Part shown: positions 25,301-35,485 of the stretch, one piece after another | How positions within the stretch are numbered: position 1 is the first letter of the stretch | How the letters are laid out: each line of letters starts with the position of its first letter | Assembly (NCBI GenBank): GCA_000149265.1 | Contig: CH003349.1 | Location: 27,281 to 91,280 of the forward strand | From: Ciona savignyi | Lineage: Eukaryota > Chordata > Ascidiacea > Phlebobranchia > Cionidae | Length of the DNA: 64,000 bases | Direction of reading: 5' to 3' | Program-made: the position numbers and the translations under genes | The notes under the pieces: generated by a model | Told to the model about the DNA's origin: nothing | The model's input: the letters and a program-made list of their open reading frames with translations, nothing else | Database searches by the model: none

Positions 25301-25784
25301 ACAGTGTTGGTTTCACTAATGGATTTGTTAAATTTAGTTCCTCGCCAATCACATCGTATGCAGGTTGGTTTTCTTCTTTAATTTTGGCTGAACTTACAAC
25401 TTCCGTTTTTGTCGCAGCATCGCATTCAAAACTTAAAGTACGGGTATCACGAATGAATTTCGTTTCGTTTTGTCGTTGTACAGTTTCAGTTGTTTGCTTC
25501 TGCATATTTTCGACGACGACTGCATTCATGTCGTCTTGTTTGGCAGCATAAGTTATGGCAGAATTTTGATTTAAACTCCGAAACCCATTCGTTGCGGAGG
25601 CGTTTTCTTCACGCATATCTTCGTTTTCATTTTCGCTGTTGCAGATTTCTGGTATTTCGGCCACTTCATTATCTGTAGTTTGTAAATTATTAGTTGTAAC
25701 AGTTTGTAATGTAGTTGTAAGCTGCAATGAGTTTGTATGTTGAGGCACAGCAGTAACAACCGCCTTGCTTTGGCCGCAACCCAT
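22395..25784 (-). CDS. Predicted N-myristoylated LRR protein with C-terminal RRM-like domain
   Basis: 1129 residues in one exon. The chosen ATG (25784) gives MGCGQSKA, a strong N-myristoylation/palmitoylation start; an in-frame GTG two codons upstream is unlikely. Residues 1-310 are low-complexity (Thr/Gln/Glu-rich). Residues ~186-206 (ECVDIAENILSHALVNGVIS) form an amphipathic helix resembling PKA-anchoring helices. Residues ~325-870 hold many LRRs of RNase-inhibitor type (LEELDLSDN-like, LKYLNLSGNQL, LVHLDLNSCG, LSKLDLSVNRLTD). Residues ~988-1068 look like an RRM: RNP2-like AYVNHLP and RNP1-like TGAAWVLF. The C-terminus is a charged helix (AARRELAARDKQRQ) ending GRIW. I know no named family with this order. 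TAG stop at 22395; a probable 5' UTR exon lies at 26078-26200. Confidence 0.85.
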   Translation of the reverse strand: MGCGQSKAVVTAVPQHTNSLQLTTTLQTVTTNNLQTTDNEVAEIPEICNSENENEDMREENASATNGFRSLNQNSAITYAAKQDDMNAVVVENMQKQTTETVQRQNETKFIRDTRTLSFECDAATKTEVVSSAKIKEENQPAYDVIGEELNLTNPLVKPTLSDAHDLTSLCSEYTVGSSSDGECVDIAENILSHALVNGVISAAALGAMQSQPQTQNCTEQSESTNINVSAIVNEVSVTENLPDVLFQAPVFETVEGSRNITVKETVPQVLEATSPKVPVPSGEPVSVNEVLYKDTPKDIQLHAAMRFGCSACDSKVLSELATGVEALYCDRTFSACEDDLAVMSETLTKLKCLRKLVVKGNNAGPVAVRALLAVLSEYRLVEELDLSDNKADPSCADLLSKFISESKNLKYLNLSGNQLGKESLSKLLNIGLNANASLVHLDLNSCGATNLHGLFEALRATYSANTCHLSHLDISNNHMNDGQQLGIDLSLVLESSHCTLQHLNISDTGLSACGWDAFIPGLRKNSSLKVLLAGGSNTVKNILDVAKVIFAVKCVRSLVLAGIKIDVKTELDDLSFENLDPLNDGPSLIELDISDCGLTDDFVTLLLRKEPTVLSTLKQLKLSNNGELSEVAFRAINLASPGIEVLYCGMLDADFLPNFFSEGFPRLNSLNLRKSRISIEVLSIIASIPQSLSELTLDGFKLSGTNMLNSLFDSSSKHAFTNLSISGCSLTDNEIKPLAQALCRPSAPLNCLSKLDLSVNRLTDSALSLISISLLTVADHPLSVIDVSNNKIADKGAIDVSTLLSSTACRSNILRMNLASNCLTVAGIQELVRCVAPRADARGLQYLDVSNQKDGVSEDSMEEIVGTLAKSIGLEVNLMQEEKKQAVFPPISEKFCVNLSRLGGSAGILTKQLDSSAIKTDYLRLFKSSASLADYLMLGSGIQNQINNNPHSFEDTTVSFSENEWSEILGTDAPAWLKVAEERKKGAYVNHLPGSTTVQRLQGMLEMEADCEVSEVFVIKDPILRKPTGAAWVLFDDEQSVRSAVRWFAAGGAQMYGTPFSISSLPVCTTGEISGAQAAARRELAARDKQRQAEIAADRTMMEQSQKLADERAEYREAHPAYQNGRIW

Positions 25785-26077
25785 TTCCACTTGTTTATCT
25801 GCAATAATTTAGGCATACATCAGTAAAATCGGCAGGGCACTATAAAAAAAAACGATAAAATTACATTCAGAGACTTAATGAGTATTCATGAAGGTATAAA
25901 TGAATATATTCTATTACTCATGGTTAAACCAAGGATATCTAAGGATATACAAATGCAAAAGAAAGTGGCATGCAACACATACGTTGTGCCATTTATCAAT
26001 AAAAGGTTTTATTCGTATGTCGTATCCATTTTTTTATTAACATCCCAAATTAATAAGTTTTTCTAAAATTACCTTAC

Positions 26078-26200
26078 CTTATGACTGCTACTGCAGCACT
26101 TAGCCGTACTTCACGAAAACTTAAACATGTTTACTTTTACAGGCAGTTTGTTTGCTTCATGGTTGTGTAGCAGGCACGATTCTCAAAATGGCGTGCATTG
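26078..26200 (-). promoter_or_regulatory. Probable 5' UTR exon and promoter of the LRR-RRM gene
   Basis: On the minus strand a donor GTAAGGTAA (26069-26077) pairs with an acceptor TTATTGCAG ending at 25799, 15 nt before the start codon. Upstream lie a TGACGT element (CRE-like) and CAAAATGGCG (YY1-like), both common near start sites of housekeeping promoters. The right end is approximate. Confidence 0.45.
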
Positions 26201-26592
26201 TTGTCATGGAGTACGTCATTGACTATACACACAACGGTTGATGTAGTTTTAGTTTATTCATTTTTTGCCCCAGTATTAAATAATAACAAATAAAGCAAAT
26301 CGCGACACAGGAACAGGTGTGTTTATCGATTATTTTTTAATACAATGCTTGTATTGTCTTTGCTTGAAAACAGTAGTTAAAAATGAAGGTAACTAATTAT
26401 TTATGTAAACACATAACAAAGTTTTCCTATGGTATACCAAACAATTCAACTTACAAACACCAATAAAAACACAGTCACGGTAAAACGGCTACTCCATCCT
26501 GCCCCATTTAACTATTTACACCTAAAAGTTGTGCAATAGGACTTTTAATAATACATATTGGCCAATTTTTAATAGGCACTACTTAGTTCCGG

Positions 26593-26879
26593 GTCCGGCC
26601 CGTTGGTCTAACGGTTAAGTGCGTCGCCTTTCAATAGAAAGGTTACAGGTGCGAAACTGGTCGCTATCTAGTCAGTTGTGTCCTTGAGCAAGGCACTTTA
26701 TGGACATTGCCTGAACCCAGCGGAATAATGGGTTCTACCAAATTGAAGGAACGTGTCTATCATACACAACACACTGTACTAGCTCCGGTAATCCGACGGT
26801 GAGCCCGAGGTGATCTGACGATTTTCCGCGTGTTAACCCCCTTCACGGAGATAAACATAAATATACTATCCTATCCTAT
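26593..26879 (+). repeat. tRNA-derived SINE, main family, full length
   Basis: Head ccgttggtctaacggttaag (box A-like), ggtgcgaaactgg (box B-like), central block gtgtccttgagcaaggcact, tail tactatcctatcctatg. Confidence 0.9.
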
Positions 26880-27145
26880 GACAGAAAAATCTACTGTTGT
26901 ATTCAAAATTATAATATAGCGCACAGCCTCAACGAGTTCATACAAAACGATTATGCCCTAACTTAGATTTCATTTGACAAGCAGTAGGCTAACCATGGTA
27001 GATTGGTTAAAAATTTAGGTTTGTCGACCCCGTCCGCTATATCTATTTAATTATATTTTTTGTTCTAACGACTGTTCGTTTTGCCGCCTTTTCCTGTTCC
27101 TGTGCAGTGATTTTATTCGTTTGCATTTTTTAATACTGCATTTTT

Positions 27146-27361
27146 GGTCGCTAGCTAGTCGGTTGTGTCCTTGGGCAAGGCACTTTACGGACATTGCCTG
27201 AACCCAGCGGATTAATGGGTTGTACGAAATTTAAGGAATGTCTCAATTTTACAACACACTGAAATAGCTCCGGTGGGCGCGAGGTTATCTGACGATTGCC
27301 CATGTGTTAATCCCCATTGGTTTTCCCATTCACGGGGATAAACATGAATATCCTATCCTTG
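27146..27361 (+). repeat. tRNA-derived SINE, main family, headless
   Basis: Starts at ggtcgctagctagtcggttg and runs through the central block to the tail atatcctatcctt. Confidence 0.88.
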
Positions 27362-27538
27362 GTTGGTTGAAAATTAAGGTTTGGCGACCGCATCCGACTG
27401 TTCGTTTTGCCGCCTTCCTGTGATTTTATTCGTTTGCACTATTTATTACTGGTGCAAAAATAAATAAACAAAAACTAAACTAATATGTGCGTGCGCACTT
27501 AATTGGTTCTCCGGGTTAAGTTTAACGAGTGTGTAGCC

Positions 27539-27882
27539 CAGTGATTTCCAACCGCGGCTACGAGAGCCGCATTCGGCTCCTAGCTAGCCTTCTTGCGGCT
27601 CTCATTGACCTTAGAAAATCCCCTAAAAATATTAGAATCTGATTCTAATAATAAAAAAAATAAAATTAGTATTCTAAAATTACCCTTGCTTAGTTTGAAG
27701 GCTGGGAAAAGTGTTTTAACTTCATAGTTAAGATAAGAGGCAAGGAAAGTTGTGAAAAGGCTGCTATTGTTACGTCACTGTTTTCTTAAAGCAGTGTGTT
27801 TTCAGGAGTGTTTTCATGCGGCTCCATACGTATTCTAACATTTGAAATTTGGCCCCGACACTAAAAAGGTTGGGAACCACTG
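27539..27882. mobile_element. hAT-like MITE, 344 bp, with 8-bp target duplication
   Basis: Ends CAGTGATTTCCAACC and (reversed) CAGTGGTTCCCAACC are near-perfect inverted repeats. It is flanked by perfect 8-bp direct repeats gtgtagcc at 27531-27538 and 27883-27890. No transposase frame. End sequence and 8-bp duplication are diagnostic of hAT elements. Confidence 0.9.
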
Positions 27883-28789
27883 GTGTAGCCTATGCGACTT
27901 TACCGTTCCCATAAAAATGTTAACACACAAGTCGTTTTCGTGTATTGCAACACATCAAGTATAGCAACCTTTGAAATTTGCACCAAAAGTCACACCTCAA
28001 CATTAAATACACTTAAAATCGTGACTGCTTGTTTTATTTCCGCTACTAACGGCCAAAATTACGGCATTCCATAGAATAGCATATGATAAGCAGTGATAAC
28101 CTTCAACCACAAAACATTAATCAACAAACTTGTTTTGCGTGAATGCTTTTTACTTTGCTAATGATTACGACTCGACGCTTTACTTTGCGCATAGTTAAAT
28201 CTTTTATCTCCAGTCGAAACTATCAAATACGCACAACTAGTGTGCTTCATAAATGCAAAAATAGAAGGCAAGAACGGCGCATCTGAACAAAAAGTTTAAT
28301 TATTACGTATTTACAATCGTGTGACTTGCAGCTTTATTCCGAACAGTGTTTCATTTAAGACTTAACAGTAACTCCAAAACAGACTTGAACCAGAGCTGCC
28401 AAATAATAACAATTGAAGCAGCGGAAAAAGGGGAAAATCATATGCTTCATCTCAATCTAGGTAGCTTATGCTTGGCCTTATTTCGATGGCCGTTAATATA
28501 TTTGGTTTTAATGTCGACACGCAACAGTCGGTTTTACAATAATCTCTATTACATTTGGTAACAAAATACTTTGAACGAAGTTTTGGTGATTCAATGCAAG
28601 CGCTTATTTGGTTAGTACACATATTTGCGCCAATCGTGCATAAGATGACTGTGGTTTTAAAATAGTGCAAACCACATTTTTGCAAATTCACTTTTAGTGG
28701 GTTACACCACAGCCACGAAAACGTATCTTCAGATATCTTCGCGAGTTTGGCCACGAAGTAGACAAGAAAAAATATAAAAATATATAAAT

Positions 28790-28933
28790 TCAACTATTTT
28801 CGATGGCTGAAGATGGACCAGCAATGTCTTGGGATGGTGGTTGGCCTGGTGCGGGAATTAAACCATCGCGAACCATTTCCATTTGTTGCTGGTACCATTC
28901 TTGCTGCTCCTGTTCAAGTTGTTGCTGCTTGGC
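28790..28933 (-). CDS. DR1: DR1 exon 4, C-terminal Gln-rich tail and stop
   Basis: AKQQQLEQEQQEWYQQQ, then a Pro-rich segment (PAPGQPPS) and TGA at 28790-28792. Only the Gln-rich part is shared with vertebrate DR1. Confidence 0.9.
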   Translation of the reverse strand, partial: AKQQQLEQEQQEWYQQQMEMVRDGLIPAPGQPPSQDIAGPSSAIENS

Positions 28934-31346
28934 CTATTAAACATGTATAACTAAGAATTCGATAGGGTTTTAACCACAAGTGCGGCCGATTAGCTTCTTG
29001 GGTTAGTGCGTAGCTTTTCAGCCGAAAGGGTTGCAGATTTGAAATTGGTCATTAGCTAGTCGGGGGTGTCCTTCGGCAAGGTACCTTGCAGACAATGTCG
29101 AAATCCAATTGATAATGTTCTGCCTAATTAAATGAATGTCTCAATCATAATTACCACACTGCACAAGTTCTGGCAACCCAACAATGGGCGCAAGGAAATC
29201 TGACAATTGCCCGTGTGATAGCGTTTCTTGCCCTTTTTTTTCTTATACAGTGATAAACATTAATATTTTAAGCGCAACAAGTTTAAATTAAAATAAGAAA
29301 ATCGTTTTATATCTTGTTCCTATACTTTGCTGTACCGTATAGTAAGTGTAATCAAACCAGTTTCCTTAAAAGTGACTTCTTGTGAAAATTACTTAAAATG
29401 CACTGCTGGTACCAGTGCAATTTATTAGGTTAGAGTACACAATATCTCTCATCCCAAACAACAGTTTTAAACCAAAAGATAACTGACCTACTGCAAAAGG
29501 GATACTTTACACAAGGGAATAGTTAGGATCGATCTTTAGTCTTACTCTATTCTCTAATGTCTCTAACCCTTAAACGGAGATGTGTCATCTCTATCATTTG
29601 ATGTGTAACCCAATGCACTTATTCAACACAATATCAAACCACTAGGATAAAATGGAAAGTTTAAAAAGTACTTCAAATATTAAAATTTGGGTAAAATTTT
29701 TGGCTAAACAAATCAATGCATTATACTCCGGTATATGAACAAATACTGCAATAGCAACCCTGTGTACTATAACGACCTTCGCTGCCATACTTTCATGCAT
29801 AAATAAGCGATTTCATACAAGCATCATTTCTTACCTGAGCGAAGAGTTCTTGTTGTTGCCTTAATAACTCTTCTTCCGGAATACCTAGGTTCTCCAGTCT
29901 GCTGCTTCCTTTACGTTTCTTCTGTGCAACATGTTTGCATTCCTGGAGAACTTCCCTACATCGCTGCACGTAAGTTCCAAACCCAAGTGCTTCCAGAGCT
30001 GTAGTGAACATTAGGACTAATGAGTGCTCTGAATACACCCATGTAAGAACCGCATAGAAATGTAAGCTTGTCAAGCAAAAGGTTGTTGGACCAAACCAGC
30101 CGCTGGTAGTCTGTTGTGTGGTTGGCCAAGGCACTTTTGGACAACGGCAGATGTGCCTGATTCCAGTAGTTAGATCTGGTAACCGGTAGAAAGTGGGCAT
30201 GAATGGGAAAACCAAGGGGGTTAACATATGGGCAATCGGCAAATCTCCTTGCACCCACCGTCAGGTTACCAGAGCTATTGCAGTGTGTTGTAATTATGAT
30301 AGACATGTTCCTTTAATTTGGAAGAACCCATTAATCCGTAGGGTTCAGGCAATATCTGTTAAATGCCTTGACCAAGGACACAACGGACTAGCTAGCGACC
30401 AGTTTTGTACCTGCAACCATTCGGCTAAAGGCGAAGCACTAAACCACCAGATTAATCCGTCGAAGATCTATGTTTAGATGAGGTAACTTGTACCAGTAGA
30501 GTTTTTAAATGTCACCTGCAGGTTCTCTCAATCATGTCAAATAAAAGACATTGTAATCGATTTTGTAAAATCAACAAGGGCTTGGTGCATGGTATTCTGA
30601 ATAATACCTACGTTTTTTATCTCACACGAACTATTATGACACAACAACTATTGACATGTCCTTGGGTAAGGCACTTAACAGACATTGCCTGAGCCCATCG
30701 GATTAATGGGTATTTCTAAATTAAAGGAACATGTGAATCACACACTGCAATAGCTTCGGTAACCCGATGGTGGGCGCGACGTGATCTGACGATTGCCCGT
30801 GTGTTAGCCACCTTGGTTTTCCCATTAACGGGGATAAACATAAATATCCTTTCCTATCTTATGTCAACAGCATCACCATACCATCCAAAACATGCTCTGG
30901 CATAATTGTTTTCTTTGTATTTTTGTTGCAAATATCATTGGCTTCTGAAGCAAGAAGGTGAATAAACTCATTGCAACATGCTACAACCAATTCCCTTGCT
31001 TCATTTGATACTCGTACCTGAAAAAATTAATTTAAAATTTAACACATAGACCACATAGCAAATTCCTAGCTAGCTGTTGGGGAGTCTTATAGGGATTTTC
31101 ACATTTAATGAACACTTGTTACGTGTCAAACTGTCAACAAATATATATATTTAAATAAGCATTCATTCAGTATGTTAATTTTTGATTGTCCAAACCCTAT
31201 TAAGGTGCGTTACAATTACTAGTTCGATGAAAATAAAAGAAACAAAAGAGTGGATTAAGACAAAGAGGTGTTACTTGGGGTAAAATTTCTTTTATCATTT
31301 TGTTGATTGCAGCCCTTGGTAAGTTTAAATCATCCTCTTCTGCCAT
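28790..31346 (-). CDS. DR1: DR1 / NC2-beta, histone-fold repressor of TBP
   Basis: Subunit of negative cofactor 2, which with DRAP1 binds TBP on promoters and blocks TFIIA/TFIIB. Four exons join in frame: 31275-31346, 30882-31017, 29835-29998, 28790-28933 (516 nt, 171 residues). The N-terminus DDLNLPRAAINKMIKEILPQ is the histone-fold alpha-1. RVSNEARELVVACCNEFIHL and SEANDICN are alpha-2. The join at exons 2/3 reads PEHVLDALEALGFG. The SRLENLGIPEEELLRQQQEL signature, nearly invariant in DR1, follows. The Gln-rich C-terminal tail ends IENS. WDR12 lies 337 bp upstream on the same strand. Confidence 0.96.
28984..29275 (+). repeat. tRNA-derived SINE, main family, diverged
   Basis: In DR1 intron 3. 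gttagtgcgtagcttttcag, ggtgtccttcggcaaggtac, ctgacaattgcccgtgtg; many substitutions. Confidence 0.75.
29835..29998 (-). CDS. DR1: DR1 exon 3
   Basis: LEALGFGTYVQRCREVLQEC, the basic stretch KKRKGSSR and the GIPEEELLRQQQELFAQ block; acceptor CACTACAG, donor GTAAGAAA. Confidence 0.95.
30085..30170 (+). repeat. SINE head-to-centre fragment, diverged
   Basis: Contains ttgtgtggttggccaaggca, related to the central block, next to a reverse-oriented copy. Confidence 0.4.
30188..30465 (-). repeat. tRNA-derived SINE, main family, near full length, reverse
   Basis: In DR1 intron 2. gggaaaaccaagggggttaa, accgtcaggttaccagagct, gactagctagcgaccag and a head ending accaccagattaatccg. Confidence 0.85.
30655..30862 (+). 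repeat. tRNA-derived SINE, main family, headless
   Basis: From the central block catgtccttgggtaaggcac to the tail taaatatcctttcctatc, 20 bp from DR1 exon 2. Confidence 0.85.
30882..31017 (-). CDS. DR1: DR1 exon 2, histone-fold core
   Basis: Begins VRVSNEARELVV, ends PEHVLD plus one base before donor GTATGGTG; acceptor TTTTTCAG. Confidence 0.94.
31275..31346 (-). CDS. DR1: DR1 exon 1
   Basis: ATG at 31346 in a good context (aaaATGg); 24 codons ending CCCCAA before donor GTAACACC, phase 0. A pyrimidine-rich acceptor-like TTTTCAG lies about 50 nt upstream. Confidence 0.93.
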
Positions 31347-31633
31347 TTTGTTCTGGCTTATTTACCAGTGCTGCAACCCGACCTTAAAAATACCATCTGA
31401 AAATCTTTGGAAAAAATGATTTATATTTAAGCAAAACGGCATTTTAAGCAACTGTGACAGCACAATTTGTGAGTAAAAAACGAAATATAGCATTTTAAAA
31501 ACAGGCAGTGGAATGATCCAAAAAATGAGAAACAAAAGCTGCCGGTATACAGCATTTAGCCACTATGGTAAAACCAACAAGTCAAGATATTTTTAAAATC
31601 CAATTTGCATTAACAAAGTTTCTAAAACAATTC

Positions 31634-31639
31634 TTTATT
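31634..31639 (-). terminator. WDR12 poly(A) signal
   Basis: AATAAA on the minus strand 45 nt after the WDR12 stop codon and about 290 nt before the DR1 start. Confidence 0.6.
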
Positions 31640-31683
31640 GAGGTGCTTGATTTACCGCATTGCTTACAAATTTAAATCATTTT

Positions 31684-32970
31684 CTAACCGTAAACATTGC
31701 TTGTAAGACCGTCATGTGAAGTAAAAGTGTAAATTTTACAGTCGGCACCAGCACTGGCCACAAGGTTTGGTATTGACCAATCAACACACATTACTTTATC
31801 AGTGTGCGCTTCCAAATCATAAAGTGGGGCTTTAGGACTTCGTATATCCCACAATTTAACGCAATTATCTAGTGAACCACTGACAAGACCGTTAGAATCA
31901 ACTGGAGACCATGACACAGAACTGACCCAGCCAATGTGCGAGGATAAGCTGCATTTTACAACTGCACCGTCACCGCTGCGTGGATCCCACAATCTTACGT
32001 GTCGGTCAGTATTCCCTGTCACCACCAACTTGTTTAGATGGGAATAATCAAGTGAGAGAATAGATTTCATTCCACGTAAATGTGATGTTTCAGATACCGT
32101 AGCAATATCCCATAGTCGTATGGTGTGATCCCAAGATCCAGTGCAGATTTCAGTTTCACTTAACCAAGCAAGACTTGACACAACTTCAGTGTGCCCGGTT
32201 AGTGTGAGCTTCGGTGTCCTGGTCAAGCCCTTTTTTCCGCTTTTAAATTTCTTCTTACCAGAATTTATAATTTCTTGTGTGTCCTCCTCTGGTGCACTGG
32301 AAGAAGACCACATTTTTATTGAGGTGTCCCATGATCCTGTTACAAAAACAGAGCGTTTTTCATTGCTGGCAGCACATTCAACGCTTTTTGAATGACCTTT
32401 ACAACAAAACACAGAGCTAAGTTGATTCGTAGACGTATTAAACAACCATATCACGGCATGTTGATCTTGTGATGTGCTGATGAAGTGAATCTGATCCTGC
32501 TTTTCGTTCTTTGGGTGTCTGATAAGTTCGACTGACTTAACGGGTTCTGAATGTCCAATTGCAGTCACCAACTGTTTTCCACTTACCCTGTCCCAAACAG
32601 TAACGCCACAATCATACGACCCGGTTATTAGGAACTTATCAGTCGTTTTTACACAGCTAACCCAGTCGGACTGCTGAAAAGAATGCTGAAGTTTCGGAGC
32701 TTGCTTTTTCTGTAGAAATTCAACATCGATTACAGATTCAGTGGACAAACCTTTTGCCTGAGCGTGGTGAAGTAAAGAAGATCGAATAAATTCATTGTTA
32801 ATCAAAAAGTCAAAATCACTGTCTGATTCTTCATCTTTGTCTTCCGATAAAAGTTTGTTGATTAAATCGTTTAGTTCGGTGCATGTGCTACTTGCCGGCA
32901 GGGAAAATGTCGTATCCGGGACGGAAAATTTCTTCTGTTGCGTAAACAACTTTACTTGTATGTGCGCCAT
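31684..32970 (-). CDS. WDR12: WDR12 (yeast Ytm1), ribosome biogenesis WD-repeat protein
   Basis: Component of the nucleolar PeBoW (PES1-BOP1-WDR12) complex needed for 60S subunit maturation. A 428-residue intronless frame from ATG at 32970. Residues ~3-66 are the ubiquitin-like NLE domain (MAHIQVKLFTQQKKFSVPD). Residues ~100-425 form a seven-blade WD40 propeller (LITGSYDCGVTVWD, VFVTGSWDTSIKMW, CTGSWDHTIRLWD, VVTGNTDRHVRLWDPRSG, LVSGSLDNCVKLWDIRS, VASAGADCKIYTF). A Lys-rich insert (SGKKKFKSGKKG) sits after blade 3, as in the family. Length is typical. The absence of introns is unlike vertebrate WDR12. Confidence 0.97.
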   Translation of the reverse strand: MAHIQVKLFTQQKKFSVPDTTFSLPASSTCTELNDLINKLLSEDKDEESDSDFDFLINNEFIRSSLLHHAQAKGLSTESVIDVEFLQKKQAPKLQHSFQQSDWVSCVKTTDKFLITGSYDCGVTVWDRVSGKQLVTAIGHSEPVKSVELIRHPKNEKQDQIHFISTSQDQHAVIWLFNTSTNQLSSVFCCKGHSKSVECAASNEKRSVFVTGSWDTSIKMWSSSSAPEEDTQEIINSGKKKFKSGKKGLTRTPKLTLTGHTEVVSSLAWLSETEICTGSWDHTIRLWDIATVSETSHLRGMKSILSLDYSHLNKLVVTGNTDRHVRLWDPRSGDGAVVKCSLSSHIGWVSSVSWSPVDSNGLVSGSLDNCVKLWDIRSPKAPLYDLEAHTDKVMCVDWSIPNLVASAGADCKIYTFTSHDGLTSNVYG

Positions 32971-33186
32971 GGCCTTATAGCTCCTTATTACTTCTTTGGC
33001 TATGCTTATTTTTCAGATAATAACCAAATCCCGTATTAAACCCTTTCGCCAACTTACTTTCCACGTTTGCTTAAGAATCGCTAACTTTGCCAATGCGGTA
33101 CTTTAGCACCACAACCAAGGGTTGGAATATAAAGGTAAGTACTTTAACCCGGAGTGCTTTTTCTAATATTTTCATAGATTAGGTCA

Positions 33187-33506
33187 TTAGGATATAGGAT
33201 AGGATTATTTTAGGATAGGATATTCATCTTAATCCCCGTGAATGGGAAAACCAAGAGGGCTAACACACGGGCAATCGTCAGATCACCTCGCGCCCACTGT
33301 CGGATTACCGGAGCTATTGCAGTGTGTTGTATATGACAGACACGTTCCTTCAAATTGGTAGAACCCATTAATCCGCTGGATTCAGGCAATGTCCCGTAAA
33401 GTGCCTTGCCCAAGGACACAACCGACTAGCTAGCGACCAGTTTCGCACCTAAAACCCTGTCGATAGAAAGGCAACGCACTTAACTGCTAGACCAACCGGC
33501 CGGACA
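33187..33506 (-). repeat. tRNA-derived SINE, main family, full length, reverse
   Basis: Tail ggatataggataggatta at left, head ctgctagaccaaccggccgg at right; upstream of WDR12. Confidence 0.9.
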
Positions 33507-33720
33507 AAATATTTATGTATATCCTCGTGAATGGAAAACGCATGGGGGCGTTATCACATGTGCAATCGTCAGATTACATCGCGCCCACCGTGTGGTTATT
33601 GAAGCTATTGCAGTGCATTGTATATAGTTGAGATATTCGCAGTGTATTGTATGTAGTTGAGAATATCTTTAATTTAATTGTTAGAATCCACCAATATACT
33701 TCAGGCCCGCTTAGTGACTT
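33507..33720 (-). repeat. second adjacent SINE fragment, reverse
   Basis: tatcctcgtgaatggaaaac, cgtcagattacatcgcgccc and a partly duplicated gcagtg(c/t)attgtatat stretch; joined directly to the preceding copy. Confidence 0.65.
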
Positions 33721-33999
33721 GAACTAAAAAGAAATAATTCACTTGAAATTTTTAAAAAATAGTATAAGGTAAAACTAAAAAAATATGTAAAAAGCAGAAG
33801 TAGTGGCCCGAAAGCGTTGACCAGACTGAAAAAAAGAAAAAAAACCCTTAAAATTCCTTCAAACTTGATATTCATGACTTAATATACATACCATTATTAT
33901 ATTTACTACGCATGAAATAATATAAGTTCGACCTCAAATGAATAGTTCCTTCTATCCTGTTTGCGTGTGGTTGAGTTTATCGGGATATCCGGGTGTATT

Positions 34000-34018
34000 A
34001 TATATATATATATATATC
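34000..34018. repeat. (TA)n microsatellite
   Basis: Alternating TA run, also present but of different length in unit B near 42744. Confidence 0.9.
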
Positions 34019-35114
34019 TATTTCCGGAGTAAACCTGGTCCTTTTTATTCTAGGGCAAACTAAAGACATGTTTTTTAGGATTCCTTAAAATTTCAACCTG
34101 ATTGGACAACCCGTTTATGCCAAAGACCCGGCGACCGTGAATGCCTGTCACCAGCTTTATGTTAAAAAAACGAAGTGAAATCAAAATGTGTTACCTTCGA
34201 AATCAAAGGGAACCCATAACTACATTCATGAAAGGCGTAACTCATATGTGATTCTGCTTTTGGCTTTATAAATGTCTTAGATATGTTAAACCAGTCTAGT
34301 GAATACACCGACTGCTTGGTGGTCCACTGATTACACCAGACAGCATAAAATTCTTAAATTGCATAATTTCCGTATCTCTAAGTTAAATAGTATCCATTAC
34401 TTCCTCTTTTTGTTCTGTCTCTTTTGTACTTTAGAATTGATTCGGATAAAGTTTATTTCTAGTGTTATTTAGTTTGAAAATGACACGTCTAGTAGAAACA
34501 AAAACACAGTTTAAATATCCTCTGGTTATAATTGGTGGCAAGAGTTGATAAGGAGTGAAACGATGACAATAGTTGATAAAACGATACGATACAGTAGTAA
34601 ATAGTTCTTACGGAAACACGGCTTTCTGTTGTTAATAAAAGAACCAAATCAGTCAGTGTAAAATAAATCATAGGTAGCACATACTTACCAAACTTATGGC
34701 TTTTAGCAGTTCGGAAAATGTGCTATCACAGTAATATGGTACACTGCAGCAGCAGCTTATACTCGGGAAAAATTCGGGAAAAAATAACCCTATGCCATGC
34801 GTTCTAGTCAAGGGGATGACACAATCGCCCATGATTACATACAAAGTCGCCTATTATTACCAACGTTTATAAGGTAAATTATAATGGTTTAGCATAGACC
34901 TCAAGAAAACAGAGTGAATATATAATGAGTTTAGATATCTAACAATTAGGTAGTAGTGTTAAAGTTGCATGATTATTCGCATGTTGTTATTTACTTCAGA
35001 TATCTTTTCCGTTATAACTTTGTTATTAAAACAAAGTTCCTAATATAAACTTAGTACTAGATAACAATTTTTAAAGCTAGGGTGCAGTGGTCGTATACAC
35101 CGACTGATGTAGAA

Positions 35115-35485
35115 ATGTTACGGTTACGAACCAATGTTAAAGTAGGTGGTGTGATACTGATTTTGCTTGTCGGCATGATGCTTTGGATATTTCAAACTGT
35201 AAAAGTTCGACAAACTCGACACAGAAACGGTTTAGTACCGACGAAATTACCATTAAATGTGAAAACACATTATTCTCCTGCAAACGTTTCCATTCATTCA
35301 TTACATAAACCGAAATCAAAATTGATCCTGTACTGGGGCTTGCCATTTGGAAACTCTAACGTGAAGGAAAGATCGCAGGAAGAATGCGAGGTGACGTATG
35401 ACAGAAATCGATTGAAAGAAGCTGGAATGGTCGCATTTCATTTCACTACTTTAACAAAGAACGATATTCCGTGGGCAAATTACAG
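35115..35485 (+). CDS. Fucosyltransferase A exon 1
   Basis: Cytoplasmic tail, anchor, stem and first part of the catalytic region. The right end is given where copies B and C splice; here GG, not GT, follows. Confidence 0.75.

Noticed and set aside
30193..30477. 94-codon open frame in DR1 intron 2
   Set aside because: Entirely SINE sequence; similar frames appear in other SINE copies.
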